A DNA stretch of 64,000 nucleotides from NCBI GenBank assembly GCA_963822115.1, contig CAWGGM010000009.1, forward strand, positions 186,001 through 250,000, given 5' to 3'. This DNA is from CAWDXG01 sp963822115 (lineage in GTDB: Bacteria > Myxococcota_A > Polyangia > Polyangiales > Polyangiaceae). Below the pieces are notes generated by a model that was given only the letters and a program-made list of their open reading frames with translations, was not told the origin of the DNA and made no database searches. Position 1 is the first letter of the stretch; every line of letters starts with the position of its first letter. A program made the translations under genes and the position numbers. This document shows, in pieces, positions 1-9,112 of the stretch.

Positions 1-1
1 G

Positions 2-745
2 AAGCGAACACTCGGTTCCCTGATCGGCATCAGCGTCGTGCTCGCCGCCACCGCGGCCTCGGCGCAGCAGTACGGAAGCGGCTACTCCGGTGGCTACTCC
101 TCCGGCACCTACCGGCCCGCGATGCCGAGCTACCCTACCGGCGTCGACAATATCGGCAACGCCGGCCAGTTCACGATCGCGGTCGAACGTATGACAGGGC
201 TGTTCTTCGATCGCGAGAGCGTGCCGAACAGCACCCTCAAGACCACGCACCTGGCGCTGCTCGGCAACGACAGCGGCGGCTCCATCAGCGCCACGCCGCG
301 CGCCGCGTTCGACTATTTCGTCATCGACGGTCTCAGCCTGGGAGGCTCGATCGCCTACATGAGCCACGCGCCGTCCGGCGGCCCAAGCCTGAAGACGTTC
401 CTGTTCAGCCCGCGCGTCGGCTATGCGTACGCGTTCGACAACACCTTCAGCATCTGGCCGCGTGTGGCGTTCACCTACAGCCACCAGAGCTTTTCCGTGC
501 AAGCGCCCAACTCGATCGGGCAGATGACGTTGACCAATGCGAGCGGTCACTTCACCCAGCTCTCGCTGGAAGCCATGCTCGGCATCTCGCCGATGAAGAA
601 CGTCGCGTTTCTCGCCGGCCCGCTCATCGACATCGGTCTCGGCGGCTCGCGGTCCTACACTGATCCGGTCACCAACACCGAGGCCAGCAGCTCCGACAAG
701 CTGACCTCGTTCGGTCTGAGCGCCGGCCTGCTCGTGTACTACTAG
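2..745 (+). CDS. Secreted, probably outer-membrane beta-barrel protein (5' partial)
   Basis: The frame is open from base 2, so the start codon lies before the window. The visible N-terminus is a signal peptide: basic K-R, then the hydrophobic stretch LIGISVVLAATAASA with a signal-peptidase-I site before QQY. A Gly/Ser/Tyr-rich linker follows, then about 200 residues of short alternating hydrophobic/polar segments (for example FDYFVIDGLSLGGSIAYMS). The protein ends in the aromatic pair VYY, as outer-membrane barrels often do. No catalytic motif is visible. Barrel topology is inferred from this pattern; the secretion signal is seen directly. Exact family not recognised. Confidence 0.7.
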   Translation, partial: KRTLGSLIGISVVLAATAASAQQYGSGYSGGYSSGTYRPAMPSYPTGVDNIGNAGQFTIAVERMTGLFFDRESVPNSTLKTTHLALLGNDSGGSISATPRAAFDYFVIDGLSLGGSIAYMSHAPSGGPSLKTFLFSPRVGYAYAFDNTFSIWPRVAFTYSHQSFSVQAPNSIGQMTLTNASGHFTQLSLEAMLGISPMKNVAFLAGPLIDIGLGGSRSYTDPVTNTEASSSDKLTSFGLSAGLLVYY

Positions 746-758
746 GCCGCTGCTGTGT

Positions 759-781
759 GCGGGCGGCCCTGTGCCGCCCGC
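759..781. terminator. GC-rich hairpin between convergent genes
   Basis: Perfect 9-bp stem GCGGGCGGC / GCCGCCCGC around a 5-nt loop. It lies 14 bp after the stop of the barrel protein and before the stop of the convergent SCO1-like gene. No T-tract follows on either strand, so it may be a bidirectional terminator or only a 3'-end stabiliser. Confidence 0.5.
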
Positions 782-808
782 TCGGCGATCCCCGGGCGCG
801 CCCGCCGG

Positions 809-1414
809 CTAGGAGCCGGTCGACAGCCGCTTGGCGTCGCTCGCCAGCTTCTTCATGTCGGCGTCGCTCTTGGTGCTGTAGTAGCCGCGGAGCTGCATGT
901 TGCCGTCGACCAGGGCGAGCTGCGAGGCATGCGTCAGCTGCATGCCGCTTGCGCCCTTTTTCGAATCGCCCTCCAGCGCCATCTTGAACTGGCCGGCGAG
1001 CGTCTTGATCACGTCGTACTTGCCGGTGAGGAACGACCAGCTCGACAGGTCCGCGTGGTACTGCTTCGCGTAGGCGGTCATCACCTGGGGCGTGTCGTTT
1101 TCCGGATCGACGCTGAAGCTCACCAGATGCACGTGCCCGCCCAGCTTCTTTTCCTGCTTCTGCAGGGCGCGCAGACGGCGGGAGATGATCGGGCACGCGC
1201 TGCGGCAACGCGTGAAGAAGAAGGCCGCCACCCACACCTTGCCGTGCAGGTCCGCGGCCGAAAACGCCTTCCCCGACTGATCGGTGAGGGAGAACGCGCC
1301 GATCTTCCCCAGCTTGGGCAGGGTCTTGTCGACCGGCTTCTTGCTGCAGGCGAGCGTGAGCGACAGGGAAATAACGAAGAGCGCGAGCAGGGCGCGCAGG
1401 CGGGGCATATGCAT
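809..1414 (-). CDS. SCO1/SenC-family copper-binding lipoprotein
   Basis: Thioredoxin-fold protein of the SCO1/SenC family, which delivers copper or reduces the CuA site during cytochrome c oxidase assembly. About 201 residues from the start MHMPRLRALL (a second ATG lies two codons on), placed after a GGGGCGGGG stretch. The signal peptide ends in a lipobox (LSLTLAC), so the protein is probably a membrane-anchored lipoprotein. The family CxxxC motif is present (FTRCRSACP), as is the distal metal-binding histidine (LTHASQLALVDG). Longer upstream starts would add a non-signal, Arg-rich extension and were not used. No other oxidase-assembly gene is visible nearby. Confidence 0.88.
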   Translation of the reverse strand: MHMPRLRALLALFVISLSLTLACSKKPVDKTLPKLGKIGAFSLTDQSGKAFSAADLHGKVWVAAFFFTRCRSACPIISRRLRALQKQEKKLGGHVHLVSFSVDPENDTPQVMTAYAKQYHADLSSWSFLTGKYDVIKTLAGQFKMALEGDSKKGASGMQLTHASQLALVDGNMQLRGYYSTKSDADMKKLASDAKRLSTGS

Positions 1415-1488
1415 GACGCCCCGCCCCATACCAGAGGCCGGCGCCCTGCGCACGCCGTGCGACAAAGCGCCGCACCCGCACGGGCGGT

Positions 1489-2541
<1,053 letters not shown>

Positions 2542-2641
2542 TTTCCGGCGCCCAGCCTAGTCCCGCGTTTCCATCGAAGCGATGGATGCTTCATCCGAAA
2601 AACTTGTGTTCTGCGCCTGGTTCGTGTAGTCGGGCGACACA

Positions 2642-2680
2642 CATCAGCGCACATTCGCGCTGATGGGGGGCATCGCCCCC
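2642..2680 (+). promoter_or_regulatory. Two adjacent perfect hairpins ahead of a small ORF
   Basis: First hairpin: CATCAGCGC / GCGCTGATG, 9 bp, 6-nt loop (2642-2665). Second: GGGGGC-ATC-GCCCCC, 6 bp, triloop (2666-2680). Seven bases later is a strong Shine-Dalgarno GGAGG and the small ORF at 2700. Together they look like a structured 5' leader of a transcript running toward the acetyltransferase. A regulatory role is inferred from the layout only. Confidence 0.4.
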
Positions 2681-2699
2681 GGTCACGGAGGTCAGAATC

Positions 2700-2756
2700 A
2701 TGCGACGACTCCGGAAATTGCTCGAGCGCCTGCTCTCGACGCCCGCGCTCGCCTGA
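2700..2756 (+). CDS. Possible small cationic amphipathic peptide or leader peptide
   Basis: An 18-codon ORF (MRRLRKLLERLLSTPALA) with GGAGG at 2687-2691, 8 bases before the ATG, which is close to ideal spacing. The peptide is Arg/Lys/Leu-rich and would form an amphipathic helix. Two hairpins precede it and two more follow, then the acetyltransferase gene starts 108 bp downstream. It could be a small membrane-active protein, a leader peptide for an attenuator, or chance. No homologue is recognised. Confidence 0.4.
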   Translation: MRRLRKLLERLLSTPALA

Positions 2757-2763
2757 GTTCCCG

Positions 2764-2810
2764 CCGCGCTGAAGCGCGGTCTTGCTTGGAAGCCAAGCTT
2801 CCTTCCTTGT
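2764..2810 (+). terminator. Tandem hairpins with a pyrimidine-rich tail
   Basis: CCGCGC-TGAA-GCGCGG (2764-2779), then GCTTGG-AAG-CCAAGC (2785-2799) followed by TTCCTTCCTTG. The second has the shape of an intrinsic terminator with an imperfect T-tract. It would end the small-ORF transcript before the acetyltransferase gene, or act as an attenuator. Confidence 0.45.
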
Positions 2811-2864
2811 GCTTCTCCTTGTTTCCCGTCGCTTGCTTGCCTCTTTCGTAGGCATTGCCACGCG

Positions 2865-3359
2865 GTGTATCGGGTCGGGGTGGCTGCGAGCATCCGCGAC
2901 GCCCGCGACAGCGACGAAGCCGGCCTCATCGAGCTGATCGGCTCGGTCTTCGCCGAATACCCGAACTGCGTGCTCGCGGTCGACGAGGAGATCCCGGAGC
3001 TGCGCCACATCGCAACGTCCTTTGCCGGATGGGACGGCCGGTTCTGGATCGCCGAGCGCGACGGTCGCATTGTCGGCTGCATCGGCCTCACACCGGCCCA
3101 CGACCCCGGAGGCATCGAGCTGAAGAAGCTCTATGTAGCCGCGAGCGAGCGGCAGACCGGACTCGGCAGTCGTCTCACCGACCTGGTCGTGACTGAAGCC
3201 CGTGCCCGCGGCGCACGCTTCATCGAGCTATGGAGCGACACGAAGTTCGAGACAGCACACCGCTTCTACGCAAAGCGCGGTTTCGAGATGACCGGCGCCA
3301 CGCGCGAGCTCCACGATCTCAGCGACACCGTCGAGTACTACTTCCGGCGCGAGCTGTAG
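2865..3359 (+). CDS. GNAT-family N-acetyltransferase
   Basis: 164 residues, a typical single-domain GNAT enzyme that moves an acetyl group from acetyl-CoA to an amine. The acetyl-CoA pyrophosphate loop is seen as YVAASERQTGLGSRL (variant of R/Q-x-x-G-x-G/A) after the beta-strand GGIELKKL. The C-terminal strand and helix appear as FIELWSDT and AHRFYAKRGFEMTG, the last being the common FYEKxGF-type motif. The start is a GTG; a second GTG four codons on is possible. Substrate unknown. Its last 22 bases overlap the 3' end of the convergent kinase-receiver gene. Confidence 0.88.
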   Translation: MYRVGVAASIRDARDSDEAGLIELIGSVFAEYPNCVLAVDEEIPELRHIATSFAGWDGRFWIAERDGRIVGCIGLTPAHDPGGIELKKLYVAASERQTGLGSRLTDLVVTEARARGARFIELWSDTKFETAHRFYAKRGFEMTGATRELHDLSDTVEYYFRREL

Positions 3360-4705
3360 AACGCTCCGTGGCGCGATGACGGCTGCACCGACGCTTGCGG
3401 ACGCATCGACGTATTGGGCGGCCCCGATATGCGACTGGCGCGCACCGCATTGGCACTCCCGGCAAACACGTTGCGCACCACCGGCTCGAGCGATGCGGAC
3501 ATGTCCTTGCCGATGGGTACGGAGCACATCACGCCCATGCTGCGCAGCACCTGGATGTCCTCCGGGCCGAGCGCGAGTGACAGGGCAACGATGGTCGAGC
3601 TCAGGCCGAGCCCCTGCACGTGCATCAGCAACTCGGCGGCGGTCATGCCCTGGAGCTTCGTATCCAGCAGCAAGAGCCGCGGGTTGTTCGTCTCCAGATA
3701 ATCCAGCGCCTCGCTGGCATCGGTAAAAGCGTGGACGTCCACGTTGTGGACCCAGCTCTTCACGTCTTCGCTGAGGCCTGCGGCCATCGGCTCGATCGGC
3801 GTGAGCACGACCACGCTGGATTCCTGGCTGGATTCGAGCTGGGCGAGCTTCTTGAGGATGCGATCGAGCCGCCAGCCCACTTCCTCGGCGGACTCGGGCC
3901 GCTGCCCGGCCTCCTTCGCCATCAGCTCGAGGATCAGCGCAGCCAGATCGGGCGGTGCGTCCGGACGTAGCAGCCGCACGTCGGGTCTGGGCGCGGAGCG
4001 GTGCATCTCGAGCAACGCCGGCAGCTGTTCCGCGTCGAACGGCGGACAGCCCGTGAGCAGCTCGTAGGCCATCACGCCGAACGAATACAGGTCCACCTGA
4101 CGGCCGTTCGCGCGCGTCACCGCGCCGCTGATCGCTTCCGGCGAGATGTAGTACGGCGAGCCCGCGGAGGTCTGGTCCTCGTCGACGCTCGCGTGCGGCA
4201 TGACGAGACCGAAGTCGATCAGCACGGGCCCGCGACCCGGCACCAGCATCACGTTGTCCGGTTTGATGTCGCGGTGCAGGATGCCCGCGTCGTGGATGGC
4301 GTGCAGCGCCTCGGCGATGGTCTTCAGGAGCTTCACCACCTCCTGCAGACCGAACGGCTCCTGTCGTGCGCAGCGTGCTTGCAGCTGTTGTTCCAGCGAC
4401 TCGCCTCGAAGCCGCTCCATCACCACGCAGTGCATGCCACCATGACTGCCGACGCCGTAGACCATCGGCAGATGCGGGTGCTCCAGTGCAGCCAGCGCGC
4501 GGGCCTCCTGCACGAGCATCTCGCTGCTCTCGCGGGTCAGCGGCAACTTCACCGCGACGCGGCGCTGCAGCACCTCGTCGGTGGCGTCGAAGATCTTGCC
4601 CATCCCGCCCTCGCCCAGCACCTTGCGGATACGAAACGAGCCGCCGATGACATCACCGACTGCGAGCTCGCGTGCAGGGCGCTCGTTGGTCATACGAAAG
4701 CGCAT
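3338..4705 (-). CDS. Ser/Thr protein kinase with C-terminal receiver-like domain
   Basis: About 455 residues, cytoplasmic (no membrane helix). The kinase domain covers roughly residues 15-285: glycine loop GEGGMGKIFDA, ATP lysine VAVKLPL, catalytic loop ILHRDIKPDNVML, DFG in LIDFGLV, and SPYYISPEAISG. The last 150 residues resemble a response-regulator receiver: the strand RLLLLDTKLQGMTAAELL has an Asp at the phospho-acceptor position, and IVALSLALG follows. Kinase-receiver fusions are known from myxobacteria and suggest cross-talk between Ser/Thr and two-component signalling; the N-terminal acidic pocket of the receiver is weak, so it may not be phosphorylated. The start was set at MRFRMTNERP; an ATG four codons later is also possible. 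Confidence 0.88.
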   Translation of the reverse strand: MRFRMTNERPARELAVGDVIGGSFRIRKVLGEGGMGKIFDATDEVLQRRVAVKLPLTRESSEMLVQEARALAALEHPHLPMVYGVGSHGGMHCVVMERLRGESLEQQLQARCARQEPFGLQEVVKLLKTIAEALHAIHDAGILHRDIKPDNVMLVPGRGPVLIDFGLVMPHASVDEDQTSAGSPYYISPEAISGAVTRANGRQVDLYSFGVMAYELLTGCPPFDAEQLPALLEMHRSAPRPDVRLLRPDAPPDLAALILELMAKEAGQRPESAEEVGWRLDRILKKLAQLESSQESSVVVLTPIEPMAAGLSEDVKSWVHNVDVHAFTDASEALDYLETNNPRLLLLDTKLQGMTAAELLMHVQGLGLSSTIVALSLALGPEDIQVLRSMGVMCSVPIGKDMSASLEPVVRNVFAGSANAVRASRISGPPNTSMRPQASVQPSSRHGAFYSSRRK

Positions 4706-4938
4706 CACTTTATCACGCGCGCCGGCACGCCCCGATTTCCGTGTCCCGCCCCAGCGGATGCTCCCCCGTCGAGCTCCGCCACTGCAGCGCCGGCGTGCTC
4801 GCTGCGCTGCGCGCGCCGGGTCCCTCCCGCGCGCGCTCCGCGCCCGCGAGGGTCCCAGAACGTAGCGAATCGCCACACTTTCGTGGCATTATGCTACACT
4901 CGAACCGTTTCCGTCCGGTTCCGGCTCCTACGGTCGCC

Positions 4939-5439
4939 ATGCCGACAGAACGAAGCGTACTCACTCGACGCAGCATGCTCGTCGTGACCGCCGCGGCGGT
5001 CGCCGCGGCGTGCAGCCGCCACCCCCACCCTTCCGGAGAACAGACCGGCACCACCGCGGCGCCCGTCAAGCTGGGCCCGATGCTGCCGCCGGCCGAGCTC
5101 GTCCAGCACCTCGACGACGTGAAGGCCGGGCGGACCGTCGTGTTCCACGTGGGACCCGAGATCCTGTTCCAGCACGCGCACGTACCCGGTGCACGCCACG
5201 TCGGCGAAGCCGGCACCGACGCCGGCTACCAGGCGCTGGTGCACGCCATCGCCGCGACGCCCAAAGACAAGAAGATCGTCGTCTACTGCGGCTGCTGCCC
5301 GTACCGGAACTGCCCCAACGTGCGCCCGGCCAACAAAGCGCTCCACGCTTCCGGCCACAAGGACTTCGCGCTGCTGGACCTGCCGGAAAACTTCCGCACG
5401 GACTGGGAGCAGAAGGGCTACCCCGTCGAGAAGAGCTAG
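4939..5439 (+). CDS. Rhodanese-domain lipoprotein
   Basis: 166 residues. The N-terminus has a twin-arginine-like signal (TRRSMLVVTAAAVAAAC) ending in a lipobox cysteine, so export as an envelope lipoprotein is likely. The rest is one rhodanese domain: FQHAHVPGARHVGEAG is the first conserved block, and VVYCGCCPYRNCPN is the active-site loop with the persulfide-forming cysteine. Rhodaneses transfer sulfane sulfur, and periplasmic forms can act in thiol chemistry or metal handling. The loop has four cysteines, more than usual. Convergent with the SGNH hydrolase, 20 bp apart. Confidence 0.85.
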   Translation: MPTERSVLTRRSMLVVTAAAVAAACSRHPHPSGEQTGTTAAPVKLGPMLPPAELVQHLDDVKAGRTVVFHVGPEILFQHAHVPGARHVGEAGTDAGYQALVHAIAATPKDKKIVVYCGCCPYRNCPNVRPANKALHASGHKDFALLDLPENFRTDWEQKGYPVEKS

Positions 5440-5459
5440 CGGGCTTTTCTACTCTCCCG

Positions 5460-6521
5460 CTACTCGTCGATCGTCTTGGTGAACAGGTCCGCGATGACGC
5501 TGTGGCCCTTCGGCGTCGGGTGGATGCAGCTCACGTCGAACCAGTTCGCGGTGTTCGGGCCGCGGTAGCACTGCAGGCTCGAGTCGCCCGCCTCGTAGCC
5601 GTGGCCGCAGAACGTCTGCTCGAGGAAGACCATGTCGGTCTGCGTGTCGACCGCCACGTGCATGTACTCCTCGTCCATGTGGGTCAGCACGCCGAGCCCG
5701 GTCGACCAGTTGCCGCTCAGCCCCGCGGTGCTGGCCAGCGGACACGAGTCGAGATTGCCGCTCAGGTCCGTGTACTCGTACACGCTCGCGAACACGACGT
5801 ACGACCCGTTGGGGAAGTGCGCCGGATCCTTGAGCCACTCCACGGCTGACCGCAGATCGGCGACGGCCTGATCGGCCTGGGTCGTCGCGGCCGCCGCGTC
5901 CAGGTGGTTCTTGGCCATGTTCGCCAGGTCGTTGCCGCCCATGGTGAAGACGGTCAGCGTGGTCTTCGGCTCGGGGTCGGTCGGGAAGCACTGCTGGATC
6001 TGGCCGGCCAGATCGCCGTTCCTGGCGCCCCACTTCGCACAGTCCTGCACCTCCAGCGAGCTGCCGAACTTCTTCTTCATGTTGTTGGTGACAATCGTCC
6101 GGTAGAACTGCGACAGCTGCGTGGGCGGCGTGCCCTGCGTGATCGAGTCGCCCAGGAACACCAGCTTCTGTACGCCCTGGATGTCCTGGTGGTTGGTGCC
6201 GGTGCAGCTCGAGTTGATGACCGGCTTGAACTGGTCGTAGTTGAAGTAGGCGATCGGCCCCTGGATGCTCGAAAAGCACTTCTTGGCCGTTGTTCCGCCC
6301 GCACCGCCGACCGCGCTGCCGCCGCTACCGCCGCTGCTGGTCGCTCCGCCCGCACCGCTGCCCCCGCTGCTTCCCGCGTCCGCGCCGCCCTGGGCAGTGC
6401 CGGCACTACCCGCGGCTCCGCCCGACGCGTCATTCGTCGATCCACCGCACGCTGCGACGGCAAACAGTCCCGCCAGCAGCGGCACGGACAAAGTGGAAAG
6501 AGAACGAAAAGCTCGCAGCAC
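5460..6521 (-). CDS. SGNH/GDSL-family hydrolase lipoprotein
   Basis: 353 residues from a GTG start with GGAGGT just upstream. Signal peptide with lipobox (LFAVAACGG), then a Gly/Ser/Ala-rich linker of about 55 residues, typical of myxobacterial surface lipoproteins. The catalytic domain carries the SGNH blocks: VFLGDSITQG (block I, nucleophile Ser), the oxyanion Gly around DCAKWGARNGDL, TMGGNDLANM (block III Asn), and SCIHPTPKGHSV (block V Asp/His region, here with Ile-His). The family includes esterases, lipases and carbohydrate deacetylases. Substrate unknown; acting outside the inner membrane is inferred from the lipobox. Confidence 0.87.
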   Translation of the reverse strand: MLRAFRSLSTLSVPLLAGLFAVAACGGSTNDASGGAAGSAGTAQGGADAGSSGGSGAGGATSSGGSGGSAVGGAGGTTAKKCFSSIQGPIAYFNYDQFKPVINSSCTGTNHQDIQGVQKLVFLGDSITQGTPPTQLSQFYRTIVTNNMKKKFGSSLEVQDCAKWGARNGDLAGQIQQCFPTDPEPKTTLTVFTMGGNDLANMAKNHLDAAAATTQADQAVADLRSAVEWLKDPAHFPNGSYVVFASVYEYTDLSGNLDSCPLASTAGLSGNWSTGLGVLTHMDEEYMHVAVDTQTDMVFLEQTFCGHGYEAGDSSLQCYRGPNTANWFDVSCIHPTPKGHSVIADLFTKTIDE

Positions 6522-6624
6522 GGGCCACCTCCGATTGCACCCAGGCTACAGGAACCGCGCCGCCCAGGCTACCGCACGCAAATGCGCGTCTGCCGCGCAG
6601 CCGGAATTTTCCAGCGCTGTGGCT

Positions 6625-7125
6625 CTAGTCTGCCGTCGGCGTCGCGCGCAGCTCGTCGAGGTACCAGTCGGGAAAGGCGTGGCGCTCGGCCGCGCCGAGC
6701 ACCAGCTCGAGGTAGGCGCGGCGCGGCGCGATGAACGAGCTCTCGGTGAACCCGGGCAACACGACATACAGCCACGCCCGCAGCCGTTCGCCGCTCTCGA
6801 GCTCCAGCGGCACGCGCTTCGGCCCGCGGCGGTAGCGGTGCGGATGGCCTTCCTTCAGATCGATGCCGGCTAGCGTCGGCGCGTCGACCTGGAGCGCGAG
6901 GCCGGGCAGCTCGCGTCCCGCCGCCGGCTCGACGTTGGCCGCGCCGCCGCGGCGCGCGCGCGAATGGTAGTTCCACACCAGCTGGTAGCCGGGCACGACC
7001 GCCACCTCGACGCGCTCCACGCGCGGCTGGTCATGCCCGCGATCGACGAGCCAGCGACGCAGATCCGCCACGTCCATGTTCGATCCGTAGGCGAAGACCC
7101 AGTCGAGCTGATTGCCGGCCTGCAC
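6625..7125 (-). CDS. Gamma-glutamylcyclotransferase-like (AIG2/GGCT fold) protein
   Basis: About 166 residues from a GTG start (VQAGNQLDW). The diagnostic nucleotide-like motif YGSNM is at the N-terminus (WVFAYGSNMDVADL), and the acidic catalytic residue of the family is probably the Glu in LAGIDLKEGHPHRY. GGCT-fold enzymes release 5-oxoproline from gamma-glutamyl amines or glutathione, but many bacterial members have unknown substrates. It is divergent from the nitrilase-family gene with 61 bp between the starts, which must hold both promoters. An upstream ATG would overlap the divergent gene and was not used. Confidence 0.78.
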   Translation of the reverse strand: MQAGNQLDWVFAYGSNMDVADLRRWLVDRGHDQPRVERVEVAVVPGYQLVWNYHSRARRGGAANVEPAAGRELPGLALQVDAPTLAGIDLKEGHPHRYRRGPKRVPLELESGERLRAWLYVVLPGFTESSFIAPRRAYLELVLGAAERHAFPDWYLDELRATPTAD

Positions 7126-7186
7126 ATTGCCAGGGCTATGGCAGAGTGAGCCCCGGAGCAAGTGCTCCTGCCCGAAGGTACACCCC

Positions 7187-7960
7187 ATGAAGCTCGTCCT
7201 GCTCCAGCCGCAGCTCAGCTACGCCGACGAGGAGAACCTCGATCGGGTCAAGTCCGCGATCGCCAGCCTGCAGGTCGAGCTCGGGCACGATGACGTGGTG
7301 CTCCTGCCCGAGCGCTTCGAGCCGATGGGCACGCGCCCGGCGTACGAAAAGGAGATGAGTGCGCTCGCTCGTTCGCTCGGCTGCTATGTGGTCGGCGGCT
7401 CGCACCACGAGGAGCGCGCGTCGGGAGCGGTCAACTCGGGGCTCGTGCTCGACCCGGAGGGCCGCACCATCGGCCGCTACGACAAGCTCCGCCCGTACGC
7501 GAACGAACGCAGCTGGGTCGGGCCCGGCAGCGAGCTGGGCGAAATCGATATCGCCGGACGCCGCGCGCTGGTGCTCATCTGTGCGGACTTCTGGTTCTCG
7601 GATCTGTTCGCGCGGGCCGAGCGGCTGCCGGACCTGGTGCTCGTGCCGGCGCTGAGCGTCACGCGCAAGAGCACCCCGGACTACTCGCGCGCGCTGTGGC
7701 GGCACCTGGCGATCGCCCGCGCCTACGAGTTCGGCGCCTACGTGGGCGTCAGCGACTGGGGCTACCCGTCCCGCCTTCCCGAGCTGTTCGCCAGCGGCGT
7801 GGGCGGCTTTGCCGACCCCACCCGCGTCGAGCCCGGTGGGTTGTTCACGCCGATCGGCGATCGACCGGCGATGGTTCACGAGCTGGACTTCGATCGACTG
7901 GCGGCGTTCCGCAAAGATCGCGTGGAGCGCGGGTTCTTCTGGAAGAAGCCCGCTAGTTGA
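7187..7960 (+). CDS. Carbon-nitrogen hydrolase (nitrilase superfamily)
   Basis: 257 residues, the length of a single-domain amidase of the nitrilase superfamily. The catalytic triad is visible: Glu in LLPERFEP, Lys in GRYDKLRPYANE, and Cys in VLICADFWFSD. The start MKLVLLQPQ follows GAAGG at the right distance; the longer frame upstream overlaps the divergent GGCT-like gene. Such enzymes hydrolyse amide bonds of small molecules (omega-amidase, carbamoylputrescine amidase and others). The Cys loop is CADFWF rather than the common CYDxRF, so the substrate cannot be named. Divergence from a GGCT-like gene hints at gamma-glutamyl or glutamine-derived compounds, which is speculative. Confidence 0.87.
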   Translation: MKLVLLQPQLSYADEENLDRVKSAIASLQVELGHDDVVLLPERFEPMGTRPAYEKEMSALARSLGCYVVGGSHHEERASGAVNSGLVLDPEGRTIGRYDKLRPYANERSWVGPGSELGEIDIAGRRALVLICADFWFSDLFARAERLPDLVLVPALSVTRKSTPDYSRALWRHLAIARAYEFGAYVGVSDWGYPSRLPELFASGVGGFADPTRVEPGGLFTPIGDRPAMVHELDFDRLAAFRKDRVERGFFWKKPAS

Positions 7961-8026
7961 GCTTGCGCGGGCCGGCGAAGCGCCGCCACGGCCCGCGCGG
8001 CGGCAAAATCGCGGTATGCTACCAGC

Positions 8027-8887
8027 ATGCAGGCACGCCAGCTCGGGGAAGCCGGTCCGATCATCAGTGCCGTCGGACTGGGAGGCATGCTGCTCAGCAT
8101 CAGCGGCCGGCCGCCCGAGGACCAGGCGCTCGCCACCATCCACGCCGCGCTCGACGCGGGGGTGACGTTCATCGACACGGCCGACGCCTACTGCATGGAC
8201 GAGAGCGACTTCAACCACAACGAGAAGCTAGTCGCCAAGGCGCTCAAGGACCGCCACGAGGAGGTCACCGTGGCGACCAAGTGCGCGGTCAGGCGACCGC
8301 GCGGCGCGTGGACGGTGGACGCGCGGCCGGAGTACCTGACCGAGGCGGCCGAGAAGAGCCTGCGCGCGCTCGAGGTCGAATCGCTCGATCTGCTGCAGCT
8401 GCACGCGCCGGACTCGCGGGTGCCGTTCGCCGACAGCGTGGGCGCGCTCGCCAAGCTGCGCGAGCGGGGTTTGGTCAAGCACGTCGGTCTGTCGAACGTG
8501 AACGTCGCGCAGATCGAGGAGGCGCGGAAGATCGTGCCGATCGTCAGCGTGCAGAACCGCTACAACCCCAACGACCGCAGCGCGGAAAAGGACGGCGTGC
8601 TCGACTACTGCACGCGTCACCGCCTGCTCTTCATCGCCTACTCGCCGTTCGGCGGCACACTGGGCGCGCCGACGCTGGGCACGCTGGGCAAGCTGTCCGA
8701 CGAGGCGCGCAAGCGCCGGGTCTCGCCCTACCGGCTGGTCGTCGCGTGGCTCCTGGCCAAGAGCCCGCAGCTGGTCGCTATCGTGGGGGCGCGCAGGCCC
8801 GAAAGCATCACGGACAGCGCCGCGGCGGGCAGCATGGAGCTCGACGCCGACGACGTGAAAGCGATCGAAGCGGCCTTCGCGGCATGA
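8027..8887 (+). CDS. Aldo/keto reductase
   Basis: 286 residues, a (beta/alpha)8 NADPH-dependent aldo/keto reductase. The catalytic tetrad is visible: Asp in FIDTADAY with the Tyr a few residues on, Lys in VATKCAV, and His in LLQLHAP. The C-terminal cofactor region is present (IVGARRPESITDSA). The protein is closest in layout to the general AKR group that reduces small aldehydes and ketones. The start ATG follows a gap of 66 bp after the nitrilase gene. Its stop overlaps the start of the next small gene (ATGA), so the two are translationally coupled. Confidence 0.9.
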   Translation: MQARQLGEAGPIISAVGLGGMLLSISGRPPEDQALATIHAALDAGVTFIDTADAYCMDESDFNHNEKLVAKALKDRHEEVTVATKCAVRRPRGAWTVDARPEYLTEAAEKSLRALEVESLDLLQLHAPDSRVPFADSVGALAKLRERGLVKHVGLSNVNVAQIEEARKIVPIVSVQNRYNPNDRSAEKDGVLDYCTRHRLLFIAYSPFGGTLGAPTLGTLGKLSDEARKRRVSPYRLVVAWLLAKSPQLVAIVGARRPESITDSAAAGSMELDADDVKAIEAAFAA

Positions 8888-9066
8888 ACGACGACCGCGC
8901 GCGGCGCCTCGGGCTGTGCGCAACCTGCCGTCACGCCCAGCGCATCGTCTCGTCGCGCGGCAGCGAGTTCACCCTGTGCGGCCGCTCGAAGACGGACCCG
9001 CGCTACGCGAAGTACCCGCCAGTTCCGGTGCTGCGCTGCCCGGGGTTCGAGCCCCGGCAACCCTGA
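8884..9066 (+). CDS. Small Cys-rich (zinc-ribbon-like) protein coupled to the aldo/keto reductase
   Basis: 60 residues, starting inside the reductase stop codon (ATGA overlap), so translation is probably coupled. Four cysteines are arranged as LCATCRHA, then TLCGRS, then LRCPGFE, which suggests a metal-binding knuckle. It is not a recognised enzyme. Short proteins of this pattern are common as uncharacterised genes in delta-proteobacteria. Function unknown; the coupling implies a shared operon with the reductase. Confidence 0.65.
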   Translation: MNDDRARRLGLCATCRHAQRIVSSRGSEFTLCGRSKTDPRYAKYPPVPVLRCPGFEPRQP

Positions 9067-9112
9067 ACGACAGCGACGCCCCGCGCCGCGCGGAGTAGTC
9101 TCCCGCTCCAGC

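Noticed and set aside
9041..9062. T-arm-like sequence CCGGGGTTCGAGCCCCGG
   Set aside because: Not preceded by acceptor, D-arm or anticodon arm; it is within the coding sequence of the small Cys-rich protein (CPGFEP).
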